From Otatea glauca (lineage: Eukaryota > Streptophyta > Magnoliopsida > Poales > Poaceae): a DNA stretch of 64,000 nucleotides. Both the position numbers and the translations under genes were made by a program. This document shows, piece after piece, positions 33,054 to 45,900 of the stretch; position 1 is the stretch's first letter, and the number at the start of each line of letters is the position of its first letter. The stretch is taken from NCBI GenBank assembly GCA_036346275.1, contig CM070713.1, forward strand, positions 53,935,567 to 53,999,566, given 5' to 3'. The notes beneath the pieces were generated by a model. The model was not told where the DNA came from, ran no database searches, and saw nothing but the letters and a program-made list of their open reading frames with translations.

Positions 33054-34358
33054 AGACAGCCTGCAACAATGATTATTAGGACAATGTTATTTTGACAGAA
33101 TTCTGTTGGGTTTCATGAAGTGAATGAGGAGTGCTAGCAACTTATACTGTGTAACATCCTGAAAAGTACAATAAAGTGAAAATGAATATTTTAAATTTTA
33201 AAATATTTATATCTGAGTTCACTTGGCATTATTAACTTTATTTGGATTTTCCTGGATTTTTGTATCGAATGAAAAATCAAACAACTAGAATTAAAGAACG
33301 GATAATGGTAACAAGATAAAATGGTAAAAGTAAAAATTTGGAAAAATTACCATGGAACCCTAACCATGCTGGTAAGCCATTAAAATCAACAAGTAAAATT
33401 GTTATGCACAGAAAAATGGATAAATAAAATTAATGTCACCTCTTTTGACTAGAAACAGTGCAAGTCAGAATTTGTGTAAAATATTAGAAAGTTATCTGAA
33501 CCCATAAAAATTAAAATAGAACCCCTATAGCAGTTTTTACACCTGGTAAAAATATCAGGATTTGATCATGTCGGCAACGCCCTCTAATAATTCATTAACA
33601 GAAACAATTAAAAACTAGAAATCCTAATGTCAGAATTGTTATAAAATATTCACTTGATATTGTGACTTTAAATTTTTATGTAGGTATCCTTAAGCCAACA
33701 TGAATTTCTATAAAAAGTTTGGAAAATAATTAATATGATTTACATGCCAAAATAAATAGAATACCGAAATTCAAATCCTGTACAAGTCCACAGTGTCAGA
33801 ATTTTAGTTAATTCAGCGTAAGATATTTTAATCTCAAATTTTTACTGGGCGTTACAGACTACCAGGAGAGGTCGGTAAAAAAGTTTCACAATTTTCCCAC
33901 TTGATCGGATGGCCATTTTAATGCCTACATGGGACTGTCTGGACAGAACTTATCCTTTCATTTTGCTTTCCCTCAATGACATGTGGGCCAACGCCTTTGA
34001 CCGTAACGGTTGCTGGCAGCAACGGAAACCTTTCCCTCTCCCTGCCCTGTGGTCCTGAGACCCACCCGTCAGCCCCTGAATCGCTGCCCCCTCTCTTCTC
34101 CCCTCTCGCCAGAGACAAGCTCGAGCGTCCCCGATTCTTCTCAGCTTGACGCCGCCTACGCCCGATTCTGCACGCCACCCCGCTGGATCACTGCCACGGC
34201 TTGCCCTTGGTCCTCGTGCGCCATACCTCGTCAGTTCTTTGTCGCCCCCAGTGCCGTACGTCGCCGAAAGAGATCGCTGCGCCACTTCATCGCAAAGCGT
34301 CAAACGAAGCCGCAACGTTGCCGCGCGTTTAAACCCTATCGACCACACCCTTGCCAGT

Positions 34359-34366
34359 TATAAATA
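34359..34366 (+). promoter_or_regulatory. TATA box of element A 5' LTR
   Basis: TATAAATA within the conserved context CCAGTTATAAATACCAG, at the downstream side of the GC-rich block; repeated at 44170-44177 in the 3' LTR and present in the B-type LTRs. If used, transcription would start near 34390, leaving more than 4 kb of LTR downstream of the start. Confidence 0.65.
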
Positions 34367-35160
34367 CCAGATGAGAGTCATTGAGACCCTTCCCCCATTC
34401 TTCTGAACCTCATTCGAACCTGCTTCCTAGCCATTCACCGAGACAAGCTCAAAACCGAAACTCTTCTTCTATCTTTGCCGCGAGAACCCGCAAAAGAGAG
34501 ATCAGCGACTTCCATCAAATTGGTACCAATCCTTGCAATTGACTCAATCAGGAGCTTCGTAAGGTGCTCTAATTCATTTCCCGAACCTGAATTTTGTCAA
34601 TTTCGCCTGCAGCATCTTCTCACCCGCCATTGCCAGAGGAGCTTGAACCTTGAGGTCGTAAAGCAATTCACCTCACTGAGTAAGCCATTTTTCGAATTCC
34701 TCCGGCCTGAAGCTCCATTAGGACACCGTGATCACTTCTTGCCTATCAATTTCAGCTCTGGTTTGTCAAATCACCGCCGCCGCGAACGCCTTTCTTCTCC
34801 ACGGCCTGAGCGCGTGGGCAGCCCAACTCAGTGTCTCTCTGATCGAATCGACTGACAAAATGGAATCCAGGTGGTACTTTGATGCTCAATTCGTTGCCCA
34901 TTCAATCCTTCACCTCGTTGTTCTTGCTTCAAGCCGGCCGCCATTGGCGCCGCCCCGAGCTCACGGTGGCGCGCTGCCCTGGCCATCACCGCCGGCAATA
35001 AAACCCACCGGCGCAGCGCAATAGCCCTCGATGCTCTCGGTGTCATCGCCTCTACGGAGACCCACCGAGTAGCGACGCCGGCGAGCCCTAGTCATCCCCT
35101 GTTTCGGCCCGCAAGTGAAACCTCATCTATTTTGGCCAGCCCTTTTGTCACAAGCCAGAG

Positions 35161-35222
35161 CGTAGCCCAGTGGTAGAGCCTAGTTGCTTCAACCGACCGG
35201 TCTGGGGTTCGAATCCCAGGAA
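35161..35222 (+). repeat. tRNA-derived segment with Pol III A and B boxes, in the LTR
   Basis: TAGCCCAGTGG at 35163-35173 fits the A box and GGTTCGAATCC at 35206-35216 is a perfect B box; the T-arm CTGGG/CCCAG pairs around it. The anticodon arm does not form a standard 7-base loop and no acceptor stem closes, so it is not a functional tRNA gene. A T-rich tail follows. The same segment is in the 3' LTR (44961-45022) but is not seen in the B- or C-type LTRs. Probably a SINE-like or tRNA-fragment insertion in the A lineage. Confidence 0.6.
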
Positions 35223-38200
35223 TTCCTTTTTATTTTTCTTTTTGGACACCTTTTGTTCATTCCTTTATATCTTTTGCTAGGATTGTCCAAACAAGGTAAA
35301 ATTTATTTCTAAATTTAAGTTTTGAAATAAGGAATTATAATCTGAAATAAAAAGTCATATGTTTCTTGCAGGAAAATATTTTTATTAGGGTTTGAATATT
35401 AGGCCCTAAATAGGTGTTATGAAGGAAATACATTTTATCTTGATCCATAAATCATGAAATAAATATCATAATTTACTGAATCAGTATTAAATCCATTTCT
35501 GTAAAAACATTTAAATTTAAATGTATTTTGTATAAAAGATTGTTGGTTTAACTCCTTAATAATATTCAAATTTCAAGTGGTTAGAATAATGCTCATATGA
35601 GCTAAAAATTAGATTAAACCAGATTAACTGTGTTCCTGGGATTGCATATATTATGAATAGTCAAAAATATTTAGACTTTGCTTTAGTTTAATCAATTTGC
35701 CTAATGCTCAAACTTTCAATCGGCAAAATGATCAAATGTTCGTAACTCTCTCAAACGGACTTCAAATCCGACAAAATCAAATGCTATGACCTTAAAACAA
35801 CATATAATAACTTTATGTATAGGTTAGGCCATATTTAGCCCTAAAGATCATGTAGGTGAAAAACATCACAAATGAATGCAAAATATTGATAAATCAACTT
35901 TAAAACACTCTTAGGGTTATCCCATGCTAATTCCCTGAAAATGAATAAATAATCATGTAAGGATCAGTCGCAAACAAAGAACTAAAACTGAACCGTTATC
36001 GTGTAGATTATAAAACTACTTAAGCATTTTCAACAGCCCGTAGAACCTCTCGTCTAAATGCAAATATTATATCAATCAGTTTAGAAATGATATTTAGGAT
36101 ATGGTCTACCATATTCTGGAAAAATATTTCATTTACAACTTTCGTTTCAATTAAATCTTGCTAGTTGAATACCCTTAAAAAGTATGAATGTCATAACCAT
36201 TAATGTCATATAAGCATTTTCAACTAAGAAAATAATGTCTCGTCTAAATGCTAAAATGTATGAAATCAGCCTAGATAAGTTCTTCAAAGTATATGCTATC
36301 GAGTTCCGAGGAAATAACCTTATTTCATTATGTTTTGCATATAAACTTTAGTAGTCAAATAACCCTTAGTTTTATGTTTAATGAACCTTGCCGTAATCGG
36401 AATAGATGAACCTTGTAATAAGGAATTTGTAGCTAATAAATTTGTATCACCAGAATCTTCTTAAAAACCATAAATAAATCTAATTAGCTAGCTTATCAAT
36501 CATAACCTAATTAAAACCTTTCATATGCAAAATCACTTAAGGCTAAGTGCTAATTGCATAACCCTTAAATTAGTGTTTCAATTCTTTTAATCCAAATAAT
36601 TTTAGCATCTATAATTCGAAGTTATAAATACTAGAATTCATAATTTTAGCCTCTTGAATTCATAATTCAAGAATAGATAATCTGTTAAAGAAAACCCTGC
36701 TTTGTTTATCTCAAAACCAATAAGAATGTGTTTGTGTAAGTATCTAAATCATGAGATTCTAAATAATCCGAACTCTAAAGTGTTCCTGTTTTCTGCAATG
36801 AATCTTTATTTGATTTTCTGTCTGTTTTCTTTTTGCCCTTATTGAAGTTTATTATTTGCTATATTTTCCGATCAATCGACGTGTAGAATCCGATGTCCCT
36901 TCCTCCGTCGTTGCCTCCGTCATCTGCGACCGTGTCTTCATTGTAAGCGATATATAAGCAAGGCAAGCACCCTCCTTTGACCATTTTGATCCCAGAATTT
37001 AAATTGCATTGTTTATTAAAATGTTTCATGCATACGTTTACTTTCTGTAAATTGCTATTTTGTGGTACTGGTAGTTATACGTGTTGTCTCATGAAACTTC
37101 CTTGATAAGTATGAAAATGTGAGCCTTGATAACCATAGAATCAGCTTAGACAATTACTTAATGTCATCTTGGGTATATGCGATTACTTTTATCCATGCTT
37201 AGCCATGCTTTTAGAATAAATGATGATGATGATCAGATCAAAAGTTGTTTCTTAAGAAATGGAAGATGTTGTAATTGTAGCTGTTGGATATGGGTATTTT
37301 GATTAAAAACCCAAAATAAAACAATGGTTTTGATGCGGGCGATTATTGGCAATAGCCGGAGGTGCAGAGGGATTTTCACGTAGTGTAGGGTGGAGTATCG
37401 CCCGTGTCGGATTAAGGACCGAACTCAGTGTTGTATGATCCAAGATAATCCGTACAACCACAAGTGTTGGTATGGGACATCGTTAAACCAATTAAGTTAT
37501 CTAGTTTAACTTTGCATTTATGGAAGGCGGGAGATTGCACAGGCATTCCTTTTCGGTCTGCTTGTAGGGGTTTCTACATACCAATGCAACGGTGTACGCC
37601 TTGCCATGAACAGAAACGTGGTGTTGGGTGTGGTGTGTATGGATCCAAGTCTTGGGTGAGTGTTTCTGTTTCTATGGCGAGGGCTTAACGTCCTGGGCTG
37701 ATGCAAAGTTAACCTCGATAATGTAAAGGTTTTCGTCACGAACATTGTGGCCACACGCCTAAGGTGCGTGAAACTTGCGGCAAAAAGAAAAGGTCATGAC
37801 TTGTGGGTAAAGTTGTACACCTCTGCAGAGTGTAAATCTAATCGATTAGCCGTCCCCTCGGTCATGGGAAACTTGGTGAACTTGCACTAGTTAAATGTTT
37901 AATTTTCTAAAATGGGTTGTGGTTTGGAACTTGTTTAGCAGCTTTTGTTTTCATGTCAAAGGATCGACATTGATGGATTCCATTTCTGGATTATTCGATA
38001 TTCACGATGGGTTGTGAATATTACTTATGCTTTACTTATTTCATATCAGTCAATTATGCTTTTATAAATTCCGTTTGCAAATAACTTGTTTTACAATGTC
38101 AATTCTGCTTTATGCAAATTAATCAAGTAGCCTCCTTTGAAATGACTCGCCTATATTATAGGCTTTGCTCAAGTCTTATGAAATACGAAAGTACTCACCC

Positions 38201-38533
38201 TTGCTTATATGTTGTTTTTAGGTGGATAAGTTAGCGAAGCTTGGAAGTTTCTTTAAATCGCGAGTTGCGGATTTTCTTCATCGAATCTTTCTAGGATTAT
38301 GCCTTGTCGGTTGCTGTTGGTTTTGGATAGGCACACTACAAGACTTTGCTTCTTTTGCTGCTATATCTCTGAGTTGTAAGAGTTTTCTTTATTTAATAGC
38401 TTCCGCTTAATAATATTTGTTGTATGGTTGTGATTACAATTGTCGTAAACATGTGAGTGCTAGCTACTGGTCCAGGGAATGGCTCAGTAATCACATGGAT
38501 GTTTCTGTTCATCAGAACGGGGTCTCACAGCAT

Positions 38534-38545
38534 TGGTATCAGAGC
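38534..38545 (+). promoter_or_regulatory. Primer-binding site of element A (initiator tRNA-Met)
   Basis: TGGTATCAGAGC, perfect complement to the 3' end of plant initiator tRNA-Met, four bases after the LTR end at 38529. This fixes the 5' LTR boundary and orientation of the element. Confidence 0.9.
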
Positions 38546-40655
38546 TATGCTGACTGTAGGATAAACCCTAGATAGAATGGTCGTTAGTATTGGAATAAGC
38601 AAATTCAAAATCTTATTCTCAAAAGCTATTGTATTTGCAAAATGTAGGCTTTGCTATTCTCTCCTCATTCTTAAGTTCTTATTCTTACCACTACATTCAT
38701 TTTGATTTGTAAACAAATTCTTCTCTTTCCTTAAAGATAGTGTATCTTCGCAATTTGCTTCTGAAGATGTCCAAGATATGTCGCTATCTTGCTTGCAAAT
38801 GAAGACTACAAGGTCTACGCCAACAATCTTATAGGAGCCGACAACGTTTCACTAATCTCGACAAAGTAAAAGCAAAGTTCGAAGAACCTAGTGCATGACA
38901 AGACGACTTCACCTAACAGTAAGATGCGAAAGATTAGAATGTATTAGGATTCACCTTAAGACAGGAACCCTTATAAATAGCATGTTATTCCGCTCTAGTT
39001 ATATAAAGCATTTTATCTCGTGTTTGTATCCACTACTTAAAATTTGGTTTTTATTCTGTTTGTCAGGATTTATTTATGTGTGAGCTTAACCTTTAGGTTA
39101 AAGTTTCACAATAAGTTGTCCTTATGTATAAATACGGAAAACTTAACCCATAGGATAAATTGGAAATCATAAGATAGCTTATCTCTTCTTTTCTATAAAG
39201 TTTCTTCCAAACATACCCTTTCTTTTGTAGAACTTTTCATCTGTGTAAACCATTATGATCATTAGCTCTTCTCAAAATCAAGCATATAGTCTCTATTACT
39301 ACTTCTAACTTTACTTGAGACCACACCATTCATAAATAAACCGAGGCCGAGATGCTAGTAACCACCCATTTACATAAGCTGTGTTAGGCTAGTTAAAGTT
39401 TAATTTTTTTCAATAATAATTCTTAACCATTCACCTCATTACCTTGTCAAGATTATATACCATGAAAATGAACTAGAACCCGAGAAGTTCTATACTTCTA
39501 ATTAGAAACCTTGGGATGGTTGTCAAAAAAAAATTGAGAGTTTTGTTTTCCTAAAGGAAATACAAAAAGAGCAGCATCAGTTGTATATATACTCTTTCCT
39601 TTTATTGGATATTTCATATACTCGATTCCTCTTTGTAGAACTTTCTTTCTTCACTTCTAGTTATTCTTTCTAGGGGGAAATTCTCTCCTTATGCTTAACA
39701 AAAACTGCCGATAAATCTTTTTGAAAACAATTTTGGTAACAAAACAGTAAGTGTCGTGGCATCTACATCAACAACTTCGAGGGGATGGAGGTGGAAAAGT
39801 ATCACAACCTTCGACTTCACAGAAACTTTGGATCATCGACACAGCAAGTAGTATAAAGATTAAAAGAAACTCGTCGTCGAATGGCTTATTAAAAAAAATA
39901 GTACTATCCAAATGACACATTATTTTAACTACATAGTAAACCTCTTGTACAGAGATACATATGGTTAGAATAGAAAAAAAAGAGAAAAAGAAAACAATAG
40001 ATACCCTTCCTACATACTAGGTCAATATGTATAGCTTTATTGTGCTATTGCAATTTTGTTGTGAAACTTCTGTATTGCTTTCGGGTTACTCTCTTAAATG
40101 TTAAACCATTAGGTTGAAATTTACGATGTGCCGACCCTTATTTAATAAGAAAATTTAATTAAGAATATTTTAAGGAACGAAAAGTCGCCTTATGAACTAA
40201 TAACTACCAAGTAACCAACCTTGAAAACAGTGTTTTAATGAATGAGACACTACCTTATAAACTAACCAGCAATTACCAAATCCATATATAGGCTATTCTC
40301 AAAATAATATTTTAATAAATAGAATAATACTTTGTAAAACGGATAACTTTCATCTAACCATATCCTTTAAATTTCAACATCTTGAAGACACCTCCGACAC
40401 AATCCATTAATGCAACCACTAAGAGTAATGAGTTTTTCAGCCTTTATAATCAACCTCCGATTCTTCCCAAATAACTCTAGTTGAGATGTAACCTTTCAAT
40501 CATCTCAAGCATTTTAATATGCTATGTACCTCTCCTTAAGTTAGCTTATTTTCACTGAAGAATCTCAGCATAAATTGCTAGCATTCCTCATTCACTTTGT
40601 GAAACCCAACAGAATTCCATCTAAATAACTTTGTCCTAACAATCATTGTTGCAGG
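38546..40655 (+). mobile_element. Element A: 2.1-kb leader without recognisable gene
   Basis: AT-rich, with stops in all frames and only short ORFs. It is where gag, protease or pol would be expected in an autonomous gypsy element; none is seen. It ends with CATTGTTGCAG directly before the ORF1 ATG, a good splice acceptor that is also conserved in element B. Confidence 0.7.
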
Positions 40656-41896
40656 ATGCCTGTGACAAGACCCCTCGGCAAAGTCTTGGAAAGTGAAGCC
40701 ATGCTAAGCTTTCAGCCACCTAATGATAATCCTACCTTAGTCCAGCCAAATTCCCAACATCCAGTACAGAACAATCCCAACCTTGGTGCAATTCCTGTCA
40801 GAAAAGGAAATGGTTTGGATCAGAAATCTACTCCTACATCTCACTCGATACCTAAGCGATGCTCTTTGAAGTGTTTCCAACCCAGCCAATCCGAAGATCG
40901 TGCTTGCATTCGCTATGGAGAAATAGGACATACTGCTGATGAGCATGCAATAAATTGCTCCAGTTGTGAAGGAAATCATTCTCCCAGAAGATGTCCCATG
41001 AGTAATATCACTTGTTACCTTTGTGAAGGTCAAGATCATTGCCCAATTAGATGCCCCCTAGATCCAATAGTCTCTGCTGCAGTTCAGCATCAGAAAGAAA
41101 AACTCCGAGCCTTAGTTGCTCAAGAATTGGCAAATAGAAAAGAAGTTCCACCAGAGATGCCATTAGAAGTATTGGAAAAACAGCATTTCAACCTTGTCGA
41201 TATCATCAAGAAAGCAGCAATTGGCCATCGCCAACAGCATGCTTCTCGTGTGGTGAAGAAGGTCATTGGGCAAGGGAATGCCCTAAACAGCAACAAGTTA
41301 AGATTCAGAAGGAGAACATCATGGAACACGCAATTATTCCCAAGAAAGCATTTCGAAAGAAACAAACGTGCTACGTCTGTTACATGAAGGGTCATATTGC
41401 TAAACAGTGCCTCCAAAGAGGACAAACATCTCATAGCACCATGGTCATACCAGAAGTTACGTCAGTTAAGAGTATAACTCCAAGAGCAGGAGGAACAAAA
41501 TCTAAATCAGTTTGCCCGAAGAATCAGTTAAAGAAGAGACGCTTGAATAAAGACACTTGTCCAAAAAAGAATTCTGCTCAATTACATCCTCAATTTCAAC
41601 CATCATTTGTTCATCCCTCCAACAACACTTGTGAACAGCCATCTGGTGTCCAAAACCAGGCAACTAATGTTACATGCTTTTACTGTTGTGAACGTGGACA
41701 TTATGCCAACAAGTGCCCAAGGAAGAAGAGAGATCAACTTCGTTCTCAAGACCATCAAGCTCCTATCTCCTCATTTACTCCAACTCAAGATATCGATCAT
41801 GGCATACCTGACACAATGCCAGGTACATCTCATATAAATATAGCTTCTGTGAGAACTAAGATTAATTTGAAATCATTGTGTCTAATCTTAAAGTAA
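40656..41896 (+). pseudogene. Element A: CCHC zinc-knuckle array protein (ORF1), one frameshift
   Basis: Two overlapping frames: 40656-41387 (from ATG, MPVTRPLGKVLESE) and 41321-41896, with the second frame already open upstream from about 41237. Knuckles in order: CSSCEGNHSPRRC, CYLCEGQDHCPIRC, CFSCGEEGHWAREC, CYVCYMKGHIAKQC and CFYCCERGHYANKC, plus an upstream Cys/His cluster (the second Cys of CIRC in B is Tyr here). The frame change lies between about 41195 and 41240, judged against element B. Gag-type zinc knuckles bind RNA; five in one protein without capsid or pol is unusual. Between knuckles are Lys/Gln/Ser-rich linkers. Predicted protein about 410 residues if the frame were continuous. 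Confidence 0.7.
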
Positions 41897-42089
41897 TATT
41901 TCGATAAGTGGAATATTACATTATGAATTTAACTGAACTCTCATAAAAATATATACCTTATCTTAATCCTTCAAATGGCCGGTAAGATATCAAGTGCTAA
42001 ACTTCCAGTTTTCATCTTTAACCATTGCTCGATCAATCCCCTATCTGTTTTATAACATCAATGAATAATCTACTATTGTTTTGAATAAG

Positions 42090-42374
42090 ATGGACATCGC
42101 CGCTTGCGTCGATCGAGAAGAACCTCATCACTTCACCAAAATCTACCCGAGAAAAGTTCTTCATCTCGTCAAGGATGACATCAGTGATTTCCAAGTTATA
42201 TCAAGACCTAGGAAGCATCAAGTACCTAGAACGACCCCTTCCTCGATGTCAGGCATATGGAAAGATCTTCCTTATATAATTGCACCCAACGCTTACTGTA
42301 ATATTGAGTACGTTCTATATGTATGTAATTCCTACAATCAACCTTTTGACTTTGTACATTATATTCCTTCCTAA
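42090..42374 (+). CDS. Element A: second small ORF (ORF2), 94 aa
   Basis: Starts MDIAACVDREEPHHF; the first 50 codons match element B's ORF2 (31627-31421) almost base for base, while flanks and the C-terminal part have diverged more. The two products end differently (this one extends to a hydrophobic/aromatic tail). No known domain. It lies between ORF1 and the polypurine tract, where Ty3/gypsy pol would normally end. Either a real small protein, an exon, or a conserved RNA element. Confidence 0.4.
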   Translation: MDIAACVDREEPHHFTKIYPRKVLHLVKDDISDFQVISRPRKHQVPRTTPSSMSGIWKDLPYIIAPNAYCNIEYVLYVCNSYNQPFDFVHYIPS

Positions 42375-42943
42375 TTATCAAATATAAAGAAAATTAAAAC
42401 TCTATGTTTACCAAGATGATCAAGTGAATTAAATCATCAGGATCATTTTATAATCCTCCTACCTCAACCTTAATCATGGAATTATCCTATCTTGTTTTCA
42501 ATCTAAAGACAACCTAGAATAACATTTATTCTCACCTAATTTCATTAACTGTTGTTGAATCATGGAGATCTGTCATTATGTTCAAATATCATTTCTTGAT
42601 GATAACATTCAACTCTTCCCTAATGAATCTAATAACAATGCATTATTTCTTTCACCTTGAATATTCTAAACGTATCACATGTCACTCTCTAAATTAGATT
42701 AGCCTTGTTAACAATCCTAGTTATGCAATCAAAAGAGATATATAGTAATATTCCTCATCTGCTTACGCGAAACTCAAATAGAAATCTTCTCCATTCTAGC
42801 CACGTCACATTGGAATCGCAAGAACGATGTTTTGCAAAGCGACTATACTGGAAACAAGAAAACAAGGAAACAACAAGACCACAACCAAGAAAGAATTCCC
42901 AAACCCATTTAGTCCTTGCAAATCTTGGGGACGAGATTTCTGT

Positions 42944-42957
42944 AAGGGGGGTAGATT
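42944..42957 (+). promoter_or_regulatory. Polypurine tract of element A
   Basis: AAGGGGGGTAGATT immediately before the 3' LTR, preceded by GGGGACGAGATTT, the arrangement typical for plant Ty3/gypsy elements (plus-strand priming site). The same tract is in element B at 30758-30772 (minus). Confidence 0.85.
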
Positions 42958-45900
42958 TGTAACATCCTGAAAAGTACAATAAAGTGAAAATGAATATTTT
43001 AAATTTTAAAATATTTATTTCTGAGTTCACTTGGCATTATTAACTTTATTTGGATTTTCCTGGATTTTTGTATCGAATGAAAAATCAAACAACTAGAATT
43101 AAAGAACGGATAATGGTAACAAGATAAAATAGTAAAAGTAAAAATTTGGAAAAATTACCATGGAACCCTAACCATGCTGGTAAGCCAGTAAAATCAACAA
43201 GTAAAATTGTTATGCACAGAAAAATGGATAAATAAAATTAATGTCACCTCTTTTGACTAGAAACAGTGCAAGTCAGAATTTGTGTAAAATATTAGAAAGT
43301 TATCTGAATGCATAAAAATTACCATAGAACCCTTATAGCAGTGTTTACACCTGGTAAAAATATCAGTATTTGATCATGTCGGAAAAGCCCTCTAATAATT
43401 CAAAAACAGAAACAATTAAAAACTAGAAATCCTAATGTCAGAATTGTTATAAAATATTCACTTGATATTTTGACTTGAAGTTTTATGGAGGTATCCTTAA
43501 GCCAACATTAATTTCTATAAAAATTTTGGAAAATAATTAATATTATTTACATGCCAAAATAAATAGAATACCGAAATTCAAATCATGTAAAAGTCCACAG
43601 TGTCAGAATTTTTGTTAATTCAGTGTAAGATATTTTAACCTCAAATTTTTACTGGGCGTTAGAGACTACCAGGAGAGGTTGGTCAAAAAGTTTCACAATT
43701 TTCCCACATGATCTGATGGCCATTTTAATGCCCACATGGGACTGTCTGGACAGAACTTATCCTTTCATTTTGCTTTCCCTCAATGACATGTGGGCCAACG
43801 CTTTGGCCAATGTAACGGTTCTTTGGCAGCAACGGAAACCTTTCCCTCTCTCTGCCATGTGGTCCCGGGACGCACCCGTCACCCCCTGAATCCGCTGCCT
43901 CCTCTCTTCTCCCCTCTCGCCAGAGACAAGCTTGAGCGTCCTCGATTCGTCTCAGCTTGACGCCGCCTACACCCGATTCTGCACGCCGCCCCGCTGGATC
44001 ACTGCCACGGCCTGCCCTGGGTCCTCGTGCGCCATACCTGGTCAGTTCTTTGTTGCCCGCAGTGCCGTACGTCGCCGAAAGAGATCGCTGCGCCACTTCA
44101 TCGCAAAGCGTCAAAACAAGCCGCAACGTTGCCGCGCGTTTAAACCCTGTCGACCACACCCTTGCCAGCTATAAATACCAGATGAGAGTCATTGAGACCC
44201 TTCCCCCATTCTTCTGAACTTCATTCGAACCTGCTTCCTAGCCATTCACCGAGACAAGCTCAAAACCGAAACTCTTCTTACGTCTTTTTTGCGAGAACCC
44301 GCAAAAGAGAGATCGACTTCCATCAAATTGGTACCAATCCTTGCAATTGACTCAATCAGAGCTTCATAAGGTCTTGTAATTCATTTCCGAACACGAATTT
44401 TGTCAATTTCGCTGCAGATCTTCTCACCCGCCATTGCGGAGGAGCTTGAACCTTGAGGTCGTAAAGCAATTCACCTCACCGAGTAAGCCATTTTCAATTC
44501 CTCCTACCGAAGCCCCATTAGGACACCGTGATCACTTCTTGCCTATCAATTTCAGCTCGGTTAGTCAAATCACCGCCGCCGCGAACGCTTTCTTCTCCAC
44601 GGCCGGTAGTGGTGGGCACTAACTCGGTGTCTCTCTGATTGAATCAACTGACAAAATGGAATCCAGGAGATACTTTGATGCTCAATTCGTTGCCCATTCA
44701 ATCCTTCACCTCGTTGTTCTTGCTCCAAGCCTGCCGCCATTGGCGCCGCCCCGAGCTCACGGTGGCGCGCTGCCCTGGCCATCACCGCCGGCAATAAAAC
44801 CCACTGGCGTGTGCGCAATAGCCCCCTGATGCTCTCAGTGTCATCGCCTCGGCCGGAGACCCACCGGAGTAGCGACGCCGGCGAGCCCTAGTCATCCCCT
44901 GTTTCGGCCCGCAAGTGAAACCTCATCTGTTTTGGCGAGACCTTTTGTCACAAGCCAGAGCGTAGCCCAGTGGTAGAGCCTAGTTGCTTCAACCGACCGG
45001 TCTGGGGTTCGAATCCCTGTAATTCCTTTTTATTTTTATTTTTGGACACCTTTTGTTCATTCCTTTATATCTTTTGCTAGGATTGTCCAAACATGGTAAA
45101 ATTTGTTTCTAAATTTAAGTTTTGAAATAAGGAATTAGAATCCGAAATAAAAAGTCATATGTTTCTTGCAGGAAAATATTTTTATTAGGGTTTTAATATT
45201 AGGCCCTAAATAGGTGTTATGAAGGAAATACATTTTATCTTGATCCATAAATCATGAAATAAATAGCATAAGTTACTGAAACAGTATGCAATCCATTTCT
45301 ACAAAAACATTTAAATTTAAATGTATTTTGTATAAAATATTGTTGGTTTAACTCCTTAATAATATTCAAATTTCAAGTGGTTAGAATAATGCTCATATGA
45401 GCTGAAAATTAGATTAAACCAGTTTAAATGTGTTCCTGGTATTGCATAGATTATGAATAGTCAAAAATATTTAGACTTTGCTTTAGTTTAATCAATTTGC
45501 CTAATGCTCAAACTTTCAATCGGCAAAATGATCAAATGTTCGTAACTCGCGCAAACGGACTTCAAATCCAACAAAATCAAATGCTATGACCATAAAACAA
45601 CATATAATAACTTTCTGTATAGAAATGGAAACATTTTGAACAATTATGGGTTAGGCCATATTTGGCCCTAAAGATCATGTAGGTGAAAAACATCACAAAT
45701 GAATGCGAAATATTGCGAAATCAACTTGAAAACACTCTTAGGGTCATCCCATGCTAATGCCAGGAAAATGAATAAATAATCATGTAAGGATCAGTCGCAA
45801 ACTATGAACTAAAACTGAACCGTTATTGTGTAGATTATAAAACTACTTAAGCATTTTCAACAGCCCGTAGAACCTCTCGTCTAAATGGAAATATTATATA

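Larger units (their letters stand above)
30758..33149 (-). mobile_element. Element B: internal region, 3' half
   Basis: The minus-strand polypurine tract (AAGGGGGGTAGATT, 30758-30772 complement) sits directly before the LTR, preceded by a GGGGACAAGATTT motif common at the ends of plant Ty3/gypsy elements. Internal sequence follows that of element A (about 40560-42957) in reverse orientation. It breaks off at 33149 where element A starts, so B's primer-binding site and upstream half are not here. 30773-31420 has no gene. Confidence 0.8.
33150..38529 (+). mobile_element. Element A: 5' LTR, 5380 bp
   Basis: Starts TGTAACATCC and ends GGGGTCTCACA, followed five bases later by a tRNA-Met primer-binding site. 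Direct copy begins again at 42958. Inserted into the internal region of element B in the opposite orientation; the five bases before it are ATACT and the far flank is missing. Contains the promoter block (about 33940-35110), a TATA box, a tRNA-like segment (35161-35222) and long AT-rich DNA. An LTR of this length is exceptional and is the hallmark of large retrotransposon derivatives. No gene is credible inside it. Confidence 0.9.

Noticed and set aside
35161..35222. A functional tRNA gene
   Set aside because: Good A and B boxes and T-arm, but no normal anticodon loop and no acceptor stem pairing; identical position in both LTRs shows that it is part of the transposon.
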